Assembly: GCA_023212645.1 (NCBI GenBank) | Contig: JALBYC010000005.1 | Span: 124,001 to 188,000 of the forward strand | Source: Farysia itapuensis | Taxonomy: Eukaryota; Basidiomycota; Ustilaginomycetes; Ustilaginales; Ustilaginaceae | Length of the DNA stretch: 64,000 bases | Reading direction: 5' to 3' | Part shown: in pieces, positions 36,517 through 45,300 of the stretch | Position numbering within the stretch: the first letter of the stretch is position 1 | How the letters are laid out: each line of letters begins with the position of its first letter | Notes under the pieces: model-generated | Database searches by the model: none | What the model saw: the letters and a program-made list of their open reading frames with translations, nothing else | What the model was told of the DNA's origin: nothing | Program-made: the position numbers and the translations under genes

Positions 36517-37869
36517 ATGTCGAACAAGCGGATAAGAGGCGTGGCAGTCCATCGACCTATCCTCTACGGTTCGACATCCACACCTCTTTCTGCAGCAGAC
36601 AAGCTAGCTGCACCACCAGATCATACCCACAAATGGACTGTGTCTGTCAGGAGTGCTGCGTCCCATCCACTTCCGTCCATTCCAGCCATAGCCGGCTTAC
36701 CACCGCATGCGAACGTAGAAGCAGGCTCAGAAGCAGCAGCAATGTCTACTGGCGGTAATGACGGCCCTCATAATTCTGTTCCGGGTCCTACGACCCCAGG
36801 AGGGGGAGCGACCATCAGCACGCGAGGAAGAGATCAAGAACACGACTATCACAAGATGGTTGGCGGGAAGGATGACATATCCCACTTCATCAAGCGCGTG
36901 CAATTTAAGCTGCACGACACGTATCCCCAGGCGACAAGGAACATCGACAAGCCACCATTCAGTGTCACGGAAACAGGCTGGGGAGAATTTGAGATTCAAA
37001 TCAAAGTGTTCTTCGTTCCCGAGGCCAACGAGAAGCCCATAACCCTCTTTCACCACCTCAAGTTGCACCCATGGCTCGGCACCGTCGCTGCCATCGATCA
37101 CAGCGCCGTCTCCACCTCCAATATTCCTTCCACGGCTGGAGAGTCCGCGCATGTACCCTCACGTGGGGGTCTAGAACCCGAAGCCTCTGCAGAATTCGTC
37201 GCTGGCAAAGCCGAGCTACGCGAAGAGACGAACGCGAATAGCATGGAAATAGATGCCTCTCATGCCGACGAGATCCTGGGACTCGATTCAACCGATGATT
37301 TGGCAGAGAATCCAGCTCAAGTGCACGTGCCATCTGCTCCAATGACCGGTGCAGTCGTCGCCGACTTGTCTGCTCCCAAGCCTATACTTCCGCCGGTAGT
37401 GCATTCCTGGCAATACGACGAAATCGTTTTTCCGGAACCCATGGAATCCTTCTACGAGATTCTCACAGCACACCCACCAACACCACTTCCCTCGTCCTCA
37501 GCACAATCCTTCTTGGATCCCTCAGCGTATAGATCCTATCAACTCGCCACGCAGACACATTCCGCGGAAGATCAGGACAGTACGGCTCAACGGCTCATTC
37601 CGCCGCATCCTCTGCACACGCCCACCGGATATCTATTCGAAGCTCTGTCGCTTGAGTCGCAACAAGCCGAAGCAGACAGACTCGACATTGCTCGTATTGC
37701 TGCTGTTAGGGAAATTGAAAGAGGTCGTGATCAGCTTATAAAAGCCGAACGCGCTCTCAAAGAGGCCAGACTCAAGATTGCTCCCCACTCTACCGGACCG
37801 GCTAATCTGGCGACGAGCGCTGCCTCTGTTGTCCTTCCAGCGGAGGAAGCGTCTCTTCCTGCTACCTAG
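36517..37869 (+). CDS. YAF9: YEATS-domain chromatin protein, Yaf9/GAS41 type
   Basis: A 450-residue homologue of Yaf9, the YEATS subunit shared by the NuA4 acetyltransferase and SWR1 remodeller, which reads acylated histone lysines. The protein starts MSNKRIRGVAVHRPILYG, as in the family. His-Lys-Trp (38-40) and WTVSVRS open the YEATS sandwich; after an insertion of about 70 residues (47-118) the domain continues with DDISHFIKRVQFKLHDTYP, a PPF segment, ETGWGEFEIQIKVFF and HHLKLHPW ending at 186. The C-terminus has a helical, coiled-coil-like segment (ESQQAEADRLDIARIAAVREIERGRDQ) as in Yaf9. ATG 36517 has A at -3; an in-frame ATG at 36259 would add an unsupported N-terminal extension. It is convergent with the tyrosinase gene (41 bp). 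Confidence 0.9.
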   Translation: MSNKRIRGVAVHRPILYGSTSTPLSAADKLAAPPDHTHKWTVSVRSAASHPLPSIPAIAGLPPHANVEAGSEAAAMSTGGNDGPHNSVPGPTTPGGGATISTRGRDQEHDYHKMVGGKDDISHFIKRVQFKLHDTYPQATRNIDKPPFSVTETGWGEFEIQIKVFFVPEANEKPITLFHHLKLHPWLGTVAAIDHSAVSTSNIPSTAGESAHVPSRGGLEPEASAEFVAGKAELREETNANSMEIDASHADEILGLDSTDDLAENPAQVHVPSAPMTGAVVADLSAPKPILPPVVHSWQYDEIVFPEPMESFYEILTAHPPTPLPSSSAQSFLDPSAYRSYQLATQTHSAEDQDSTAQRLIPPHPLHTPTGYLFEALSLESQQAEADRLDIARIAAVREIERGRDQLIKAERALKEARLKIAPHSTGPANLATSAASVVLPAEEASLPAT

Positions 37870-37910
37870 ATAAGCTTTCTATTGGGCATTGTAATATACC
37901 ATCGAAGCTA

Positions 37911-39080
37911 TCAAACGGATGTGTCAGCATAGCCCCCGTAGAGACTATCGTATCGAAAGCACAAGATGCCTCTCCGGGGATGCATGACGTCGCTAACTTT
38001 TATCGGCTCGAACATGCCGAAGAAGTTGATCGTGTCCTGCTGGGACGCCGGCTGAATGACAGACTGGCCGCTGGAGGTGTGGACGCGCTTGTTCCCTCCA
38101 TACTGCTCCCACGCATCGTGCTTCGTCTGCCAGCTCCTCCAAACGCGATCAATCTCCGCATGTAGTAACCAGAAAACTGGCTCGCAGACCGCCGAGTACA
38201 ACCACATTTCTCCTCCCATGGACTGATGGATAAACGCGTGCACGCTGCGTTCCAGTCTCTGACGAAACGCCGTATAATTCTGGGCGTTCAAGATTTCGCC
38301 AAAGACCGAAGGTTGCAGTAGGTGTCCGTACATGTCACCTTTTTGAAGACTCGGCTTTCGGTTCCAGTCGTCGTTAAAGTGGCGGGTTACGAGGTGAGGT
38401 TTGTAAAGCGATTTACCCTGTGAACGAGGGTCCGGCAATATACCGCATTTGAGGTCTTCGAACGGGCCGTTCGGAATAGCACCCCCTTGGTCGCGATCAG
38501 AACCGAAGTCAGTCTGACTCCAAATTGCTGCACCTTGTATTCCATGGCGTGAGACTGCATCCTGTTCCAAAGCCCAGTACACTTCTTTTCCACGATAACC
38601 AGTCAGGCGCATGAGGGAATAAAATGCACGCAAGAAGGCGCTATGGCAAGGCAGAAAACACGCATTGTAATGCATTTCTTGCTGCATCCCAACATGAACG
38701 ATAGCCAAATCGTCCATAAACGTGCCCCCTTTGACGAAAATGGATTTGTTTCGAAGCGTCGAAAGCAACTTGAAGTGCTGGATCCAGTCTTGCTTTTCTT
38801 GGGTGTTGAGAGTGTACCAAGAAACTCGGCTCACAGGATGGCTACATCGAACGGAATTGGATGGGCTATCGATGTGTACCGATGCTCGAGAGACGAGGCG
38901 CTTGGCGCTGTGATGTGGCTGAAGGTTTCGATGATGCTGAGCAGCAGAATGCTGCTCAATTGTCTCGATGGAGCGCCAGAATCCGACCCGGTCGGGATGC
39001 TTAGCTCGGACGACGTCATTGAAGAGTACCACGACGAGAACGAGCACCAGACCAATATACTTTGCGTTTGGGCTGAACAT
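37911..39080 (-). CDS. Secreted tyrosinase-like (type 3 copper) protein
   Basis: A 389-residue protein with a signal peptide (about 1-26, YIGLVLVLVVVLFNDVVRA) and one tyrosinase domain. All six copper-ligand histidines can be placed: His129, His137 and His146 for CuA, and His281, His285 and His307 for CuB. The CuB end GGEMWLYSAVCEPVFWLLHAEIDRVWRSWQ matches the family. Several normally conserved neighbours differ: WHR after the third ligand is Cys145-His-Ser147, PYWDW is VYWALE, NDP is CEP, and the first His of the HH pair is Leu306. Typical products oxidise phenols to quinones in pigment or wall cross-linking; activity here is uncertain given these changes. It lies next to and in the same direction as CRY-DASH. 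Confidence 0.85.
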   Translation of the reverse strand: MFSPNAKYIGLVLVLVVVLFNDVVRAKHPDRVGFWRSIETIEQHSAAQHHRNLQPHHSAKRLVSRASVHIDSPSNSVRCSHPVSRVSWYTLNTQEKQDWIQHFKLLSTLRNKSIFVKGGTFMDDLAIVHVGMQQEMHYNACFLPCHSAFLRAFYSLMRLTGYRGKEVYWALEQDAVSRHGIQGAAIWSQTDFGSDRDQGGAIPNGPFEDLKCGILPDPRSQGKSLYKPHLVTRHFNDDWNRKPSLQKGDMYGHLLQPSVFGEILNAQNYTAFRQRLERSVHAFIHQSMGGEMWLYSAVCEPVFWLLHAEIDRVWRSWQTKHDAWEQYGGNKRVHTSSGQSVIQPASQQDTINFFGMFEPIKVSDVMHPRRGILCFRYDSLYGGYADTSV

Positions 39081-39393
39081 AGCAGCTCTGAGAGGGACGT
39101 GACGGTTGTCAGTCTACGACTTTGCCCTGGATCTCAATGTTTCTCTGCCGATGGCTAGCAAATACTCATCAAATGAAGCGATTGCGGATGCAGCTGTTCT
39201 GCAACGCTGGCATCTTTATGACTGGACGCAATCAACATGAACCCACGCCACCACGCTGACACAGCGCCCTCTTTTGAATGGCATTATCACTTATTTAGAT
39301 GCGATGAAGGATGCTTGTAAACATGGGAGGAGTGATAAGTAGAGGAGCAATGCGTGTTTGTGCTAATGTTTGTGCTGAGGGAAACAAGTAAAA
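39081..39393. other. Intergenic region between CRY-DASH and the tyrosinase-like gene
   Basis: 313 bp holding the CRY-DASH 3' end and the tyrosinase promoter, both genes leftward. No motif or frame could be supported. Confidence 0.5.
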
Positions 39394-41892
39394 TTACTTG
39401 GGTGCGCGTCTCCAGCTAGACTCGAGGTCTGCTCTCGATGGTTGAGTGGTTGCAGTACTGCTAGATGAGGCAGAGCCATTGTGATGCACACCGCGGGAGT
39501 GTGCTACGCCGGCAACGTCCACATTGCCGCGGAGAGTGGGGCTTGCACGGTCACTTGCGCTGGAAATGCTGGTTTTACTTGCTCCAAAATTGAATGCGGT
39601 ACCCGGTGCACGGGCCACGGGAGCATACATAGCAGCTCCACTGGCCGGGCTTCCAGACGTAAAACGAGACGGTTTGGGGGCACTTCCATTACTTGGAGAG
39701 TTTGCACGGTCGGCGGCACGAACATCTGACCGTATACTGTAGTTGGTGGCGGTGGATCCTCGAAGCGGAGGTGTGAGATTACCACGCGGCGAGTTGTCAG
39801 GCCATCGATGTTGGGCTAGGGCAGCTGCCGAATGCTGGTCGTTGCGGTCAACGTCGATTGCACGTGTGCCGTACGTCATAGGCTGCGCTCGTGTAGGTGC
39901 AGGACGATGACGCCGGGGAACACGACCATCTTTGACCTTTTCTTGTGGATTGCCATACATTTTTGAACCTACGCCCTGTTTGCGCTGATAATGACGATGC
40001 CAGCCCTCATGCTCGTAAACAGGGAATTCGGGATAAGCGTCGATCGAAACCTCGCTCTTTGTGGTTTTGAGGCCATACTGCTTGCGCTCTTCTGCGGTCA
40101 AGAGCCAAGGGGTATGAACGTAGTCTGGGTGGAGATTGCGCAGAGCAGGAATCCACATCTTGACATATTCGCCGTGTGAGTCATAGTCCTTCGCCTGCTT
40201 GATCGTATTGAACTGGCGCGACGCACGAGGGTCGTTACCGCAGCCTGCGACATATTGCCAGTTTCCGTAATTCGACGTTGGATCGTAATCAATCAGATGT
40301 GACTGGAAGAATTCTGCGCCAATGCGCCAGTCGTAACCCAGATCCTTTGAGAGGAAGCTAGCTACATTTTGTCTGCCTCGGTTAGACATGAAGCCGGACT
40401 CGAGCAGTTCGAGCATGTTGGCGTCAATGAACGGAATGCCTGTGCGGCCTTCAAGGAGTCGCGTCATTTCGTGCTCGGGCCCATCTTTTGCGGCGTCCCA
40501 TTTGCGCCACCAACCATCTTCGAGCTTTTTGGCGGCTTGACGTGGATCGGTAGCCTTTTCAAAACCGCCAATGTCGTACAAGAGCAGTCCGAATTTCTCG
40601 GCAACAAAGAAGAAGTAGTCGCGCCACAGAAGCTCGAATCGAACCCAGTATGTGTTCTGATTCTCACCGAATTTTTTCTCGTGCTCATCCAGGGCTTGCC
40701 AGATCGTTCTTGGTGAGATACTGCCATATGCCAAGAAGGGCGACATTTTGGTGCTGTAGGCATGTCCCACCAAATTGTTGCGGGTTTGCTTGTAGCGTGA
40801 CACAGGCGGCGAGTCTGCCTTGCCCCATCGCGAAGAGTCAGCCGACTTGCCACTGACAAAGTACCAGTCAAGCCGATCCAAGGCTGAAGACTCGCCGCCT
40901 CGTAGTGGAAAGGCTGACTCAGAGTGTCGCTGCTGTAGGCGAGCATTGCTCTCGGATGCTTGTGGAAAATGTGGATCATTGATTGGTGCCAGAATGTATT
41001 TGAGGATGTCGTGGAAGGAAACTTGGCCTTCCTGCTGATCTGCTGCCTCCACTTGACGTGGGCTTAGGCCATCGACGTCGACTTCATATGAAACATCGAG
41101 AGAATAGTCGGGAATCTTGGGAATCTTTGGTGGCATAGGTTTGAACTTGCTCGGCATAGATTTGACTGGTCTTACCATGTTGGCGCCTAAGGCTTCGACT
41201 CTTTTGCGAAATGGGGTAAAGACGTCTGGCGTTTCTGAGCTTTTGAAAGGGAGATCCGCCGGATGGACAAGTGTTTTGCCCTGCACAAAGCTTGCATGCA
41301 CACCAGTACCTTGCAAGTTTTTGATGATCAGGTTTTCGACTTCCACCTCAGCATGCGTCATTTCCTTCTGCAACCAGATGCCTTCGACGTGCGTGCCTTC
41401 GGCCTGGAACGCAGAAACGAGATTCTGGATTACATCTTCTGGCGTACCGAAGCGGATGAAAAGATCCGAGCCCACACTTCGCAAGCGCGAGCGCAGATCG
41501 TAAACGGTCTCCGAGATGAAGCGGGCACGGAAGCCACCCGTCTTCCAGAATCCGTATTCTTTTGTTCTCGCCTCCGGGCCCTTGCGCTGGTAGCCGGGAA
41601 GTCCGCTCAGCTCCATCTCGCGTTCGTCAAACACGTATACTGGGAGCAAGTAGTCGGCTGTGGATCCGAGCAGATCGTCATCTTGGATGCTGTTGAGATC
41701 GACAGTCTTTGTCGCTGTGTTGAGTATCGGCTTTGGTGTCTGGTGTGCATAGTAGAATAGCGGGTTGTCTTGGATTCGCAGGTCCAGACGGAGTAGACAA
41801 ATAAGCACACTCTTCTGAGAACTGCCTACCTGCTGAGCTACGTTGACAGACCCCTGGGACGCGCTGTCCGAAGGGCTAGGCGAATCGAGCAT
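39394..41892 (-). CDS. CRY-DASH cryptochrome/photolyase-family flavoprotein
   Basis: An 832-residue member of the DASH group, which bind FAD and often MTHF and repair pyrimidine dimers in single-stranded DNA or act in light signalling. The N-terminal alpha/beta domain starts SVLICLLRLDLRIQDNPLF and has the DASH-like LLPVYVFDERE. The FAD-binding domain has GRTGIPFIDANMLELLESGFMSNRGRQNVASFLSKDLGYDWRIGAEFF and NYGNWQYVAGCGNDPRASRQFN, where the NRGRQNVASFL and YDWR elements are DASH hallmarks. After about residue 655 there is a 178-residue tail rich in Ser, Arg, Gly and Pro with no fold. The start is the first ATG. Two CGATC copies in its promoter (42150-42167) could be a white-collar site. Confidence 0.95.
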   Translation of the reverse strand: MLDSPSPSDSASQGSVNVAQQVGSSQKSVLICLLRLDLRIQDNPLFYYAHQTPKPILNTATKTVDLNSIQDDDLLGSTADYLLPVYVFDEREMELSGLPGYQRKGPEARTKEYGFWKTGGFRARFISETVYDLRSRLRSVGSDLFIRFGTPEDVIQNLVSAFQAEGTHVEGIWLQKEMTHAEVEVENLIIKNLQGTGVHASFVQGKTLVHPADLPFKSSETPDVFTPFRKRVEALGANMVRPVKSMPSKFKPMPPKIPKIPDYSLDVSYEVDVDGLSPRQVEAADQQEGQVSFHDILKYILAPINDPHFPQASESNARLQQRHSESAFPLRGGESSALDRLDWYFVSGKSADSSRWGKADSPPVSRYKQTRNNLVGHAYSTKMSPFLAYGSISPRTIWQALDEHEKKFGENQNTYWVRFELLWRDYFFFVAEKFGLLLYDIGGFEKATDPRQAAKKLEDGWWRKWDAAKDGPEHEMTRLLEGRTGIPFIDANMLELLESGFMSNRGRQNVASFLSKDLGYDWRIGAEFFQSHLIDYDPTSNYGNWQYVAGCGNDPRASRQFNTIKQAKDYDSHGEYVKMWIPALRNLHPDYVHTPWLLTAEERKQYGLKTTKSEVSIDAYPEFPVYEHEGWHRHYQRKQGVGSKMYGNPQEKVKDGRVPRRHRPAPTRAQPMTYGTRAIDVDRNDQHSAAALAQHRWPDNSPRGNLTPPLRGSTATNYSIRSDVRAADRANSPSNGSAPKPSRFTSGSPASGAAMYAPVARAPGTAFNFGASKTSISSASDRASPTLRGNVDVAGVAHSRGVHHNGSASSSSTATTQPSRADLESSWRRAPK

Positions 41893-42149
41893 GCTGTGAG
41901 CAACTGTTCTGATAAGCGCCGAGGGTGGCGGAGATGACTTTTACTTTGCAGATCAGTGCTTCAAACCCAGGAAGAGGGCGGCGTGATACTGCCTCTACCC
42001 GTAGTCAGAAGACAGGCTCTCTGGAATGGACAATGAGAAGGCAAAGGAAGGAGAGATGCCCAGATGACAATTTCCCCAGATGCGAGACTGGGATCTAGGC
42101 TGTTACCATAATAAATTGCATTCTTTTTACAGAGTTTTTTCGGTCCTAC

Positions 42150-42167
42150 CGATCAGCGTAAACGATC
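42150..42167. promoter_or_regulatory. Candidate white-collar light-response element upstream of CRY-DASH
   Basis: Two direct copies of CGATC (42150-42154 and 42163-42167) eight bases apart, about 260-275 bp upstream of the CRY-DASH start. Fungal white-collar GATA-type factors bind paired GATC-containing repeats in light-response elements, and photolyase-family genes are common targets. The match is short and no expression data are available. Confidence 0.3.
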
Positions 42168-42295
42168 GGGTCGGAAAATAAGCTGCAAGTGACGCTTTTC
42201 AACAGCTCGTCGGTCAACTCCCTTCCCGAATTTTGTCGCATGCCGACCCGACTGTGCGCTGACCTCAAATTACTTGAATAAAGCTCTCACGTCAT

Positions 42296-42301
42296 CACGT
42301 G
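42296..42301. promoter_or_regulatory. CACGTG palindrome (bHLH-type site)
   Basis: CACGTG in the space between the RPA135 stop and the CRY-DASH start, over 400 bp from the latter. One of four intergenic copies of this hexamer that I found; the position is less promoter-like than the others. Confidence 0.2.
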
Positions 42302-42384
42302 CATATACCTCTCGGTAAATTAGGCTCATAGAAGCAAATACAGACTGTCGATAACATACAATTGGTCCAATCAAGTGCCTGCTA

Positions 42385-45300
42385 CTACGGAGATACTTGA
42401 AAGCTCATCTTAATGCCCATGGCCGCGAGTTCGGCGACCAGATACTTGAGAACGTATGGGACCGCGACAACGTCCAGGTCACCTCCAACCGTGCTCCGCA
42501 GGACGGAATCTTTGGATAGCGTGAGGTGAGACTCGGCGCCTCCAATTGGCTGCCGTTTGCCTCGCAATGGCTCAAGACCCTGTTCACGTCGGATGTCGTC
42601 CTCGATCCTGCACACGCGGCAGAATTCGCCATGTGGTCCAAGTATAGGATTTGAAGCTTGATTTGAAGCGTCAATGGTCGAGATACCGCCGCCGGTCGCA
42701 GAACGCTCTCCGGCTTCGTTATCAAAGCCGACGGAGAGCAGACTTCCACATGTTCTGCAGACGTACGACGTGGAATAGTCAGAGCAATTCATCAGTCGGT
42801 CTTGTAACATGTAAGACGTTCCGTGCGCAAGCAGAGCATCTCGTTCCATCTCTCCGAATCGAATACCACCTGCACGTTTTCGGCCCTTGATAGGTTGGCG
42901 TGTGAGAGCGTGCACTGGACCCGTGGTTCGCACCTGGAACTTGTCGTTCACCATGTGTCGGAGTCGTTGGTAGTAGACCAGACCGAGATAAATATCAGCG
43001 CGGAGCTCCTGTCCGGTTATGCCCGAATACATCGGCTCGTTGCCCACGTGGTTATAGCCGGCTGCCTTCAGCTGCTCGCCGAAAAATTCTATAGGAGTGT
43101 CGTCCTCCGAGTAGGTAAACGGTGTAGCATCTTGTGCAATACCATGCATGGCACCAGCTTTGCCGGCAATGCTTTCGATTAGCATTCCGATCGTCATTCG
43201 AGACGGGAATGCGTGTGGGTTGATGATGACGTCTGGCTGCATACCGCTCTCAGAGAATGGCATGTCAATGGCTGGCCATTTCTGTGAGCATACACCCTTC
43301 TGTCCGTGTCGTGAAGAGAATTTGTCTCCGATCACGGGAGATCGAGTAATTCTCAGCATGATCTGCACCTTTTGGCATTCGGAGTCGCCAGAGTCCGACC
43401 CGAGTAGTCGAACTGTGTCGATGTAGGCATACTCGTCTCCTTTAAACTTTTTGAATTGCGTTCGACCATCTGTCTCGTCCCAGTAAGCACATATCGGCTC
43501 ACCAGCCAGTACTTTCTGTCCCACGTAGGGAAGTCCGTCCTGGTCGAGAATTTTCCTTTGCGCCTCCGTCGCGTGATGCGTGGGACCAAAACCGAAATGA
43601 ATTGTGGGAGGGCCACTGGAACGGCCCTTGATGTCGCGTAAGTCTATCACTTCAGATTTGTATACGGTACCGTAGCCGAATCCTCTTTCGTGCGCTGACT
43701 TGTTCAGGATCATTGCGTCTTCCATGTCGTAACCAGTGTAGGAGATGACCGCAACGATCGCGTTTGTGCCTTGCGGGTAGTCATCAAAGCCGTACTTGTT
43801 GTGCAGCTCTGGACGCACCACTGGAGTCTGAGGAGACTGAATCCGGTACATCTTGTTGTCTGTCCTTTTGTTGATTGCTGTGGACGGTGTTGCCATGGAT
43901 TGCTTACCCATTTGGCACTGGTACACGTTACGTGGCGACTGGTTGTAGTCCGAGAATGGTGTCAGGTTTGCAAGGACCGAAAGCACATTTGTCGGCGCGA
44001 TCTCGACGTGTGTGGTAACGCCAGTCTCGATCTCATCAGGAGTACAAGCAATATCGAGATAAACTTGCTCAAACGGTCCGACCATATCGATCTTGTTGTT
44101 GTGCAGCAGTCGGACCGGTCGCATCATTCGTGCACGGTTGGAGAAGAGGTACAGACCGGGATACTGGCCAGATTTTGAGGTTGGCACAAAGCCAATTTCA
44201 AGATCAAGCGGCACATCATTGACTCCCTCCGTCTTCCAAATCCTAAGCGCCGTAGCTACATGCTTGGCCAAAGCAGGCGTGAGGTAACCAATGATGCTGC
44301 CGTCGAGCTGCACAACGACGTGCTGCCGAGCGTGAACCTTGGGGGCGAATGCTTCTGTCATGCCTAGTGCAGAGAGAAGCGAATGGATATGTGAGACGTC
44401 CAAGCCTCGCGTAGTGATACGGCACGAGTGGGAGAAATGGTTCAACAATCCACAAGGGGATCCGTCTGGAGTATGCACGGGACACAGAAAGCCCCACGCT
44501 TCTGGCAACAGCTTTCGAACCGCAGTAGTCTTCAGCTCGGCGAAGAAGGCACCTCGATGAACACTGCGGAAGTGCGCAATGTATCGGTAAAAGTTGAGCT
44601 TCTCTGCCAGGATAGTAAAGCCGGACGTCTGCTGTAAATCAAGGCCTGAAGGCGACGACAGGTTGCCCGTAGCAAGGAAGGATGCGAGCTTGACACCGAT
44701 GTCCACCTGAACCTTGCTCAGAGCCTTCTTGATATATCGGCTGTCATAGAAATCCACTCCCTTGGTCCCGTATCGCACATCCCGGGCGATCTGTTGGCGA
44801 AGACCACCAACAGCCTCGTCGAGTCGCTCTTTAATGATCTGTCCGATGAGGAAGCCAGGCATCAAGATCTCTTGATGCTGAGGCGAATCCGGATTGTCAA
44901 CACACGATTCTCCGGCTACCAGAGAGTACAACTTCCGTATCATGAAGATCATGAGCTTGAATTTTTCCCGTGGGCTGTCGAGATGGATCAAGAAAATTCG
45001 GTTGATGAGCTCGTTTCCGATCTGAGCATCATTCCAGTCCTCAGGGCATCCTAGAACAACTCGAAACTTGGATCCAAGGTACTCGAGACACTGATGGCCG
45101 CTCCATAGGCTGTACTGCTTGAAGTTTCGCAGCAACAGCTCCACACGGTCTGTGATCCAAGTGTTTTCGATGTCACCCTGGACGATTGAGGCAAAGATTT
45201 CCTTGTCCGTTGCATCAACGAGAGCCTTGAGTACCATGACGACCGGGACCATGTACTCCTGCTTCCTCCAACTGAAGCGAAGCGTTAAAGCACCGTTGTT

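Larger units (their letters stand above)
41893..42384. other. Intergenic region upstream of CRY-DASH
   Basis: 492 bp containing the CRY-DASH promoter and the RPA135 3' UTR. It holds paired CGATC copies (42150-42167), a CACGTG at 42296-42301 and an AT-rich stretch near 42107-42140. No coding frame is supported. Confidence 0.55.
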
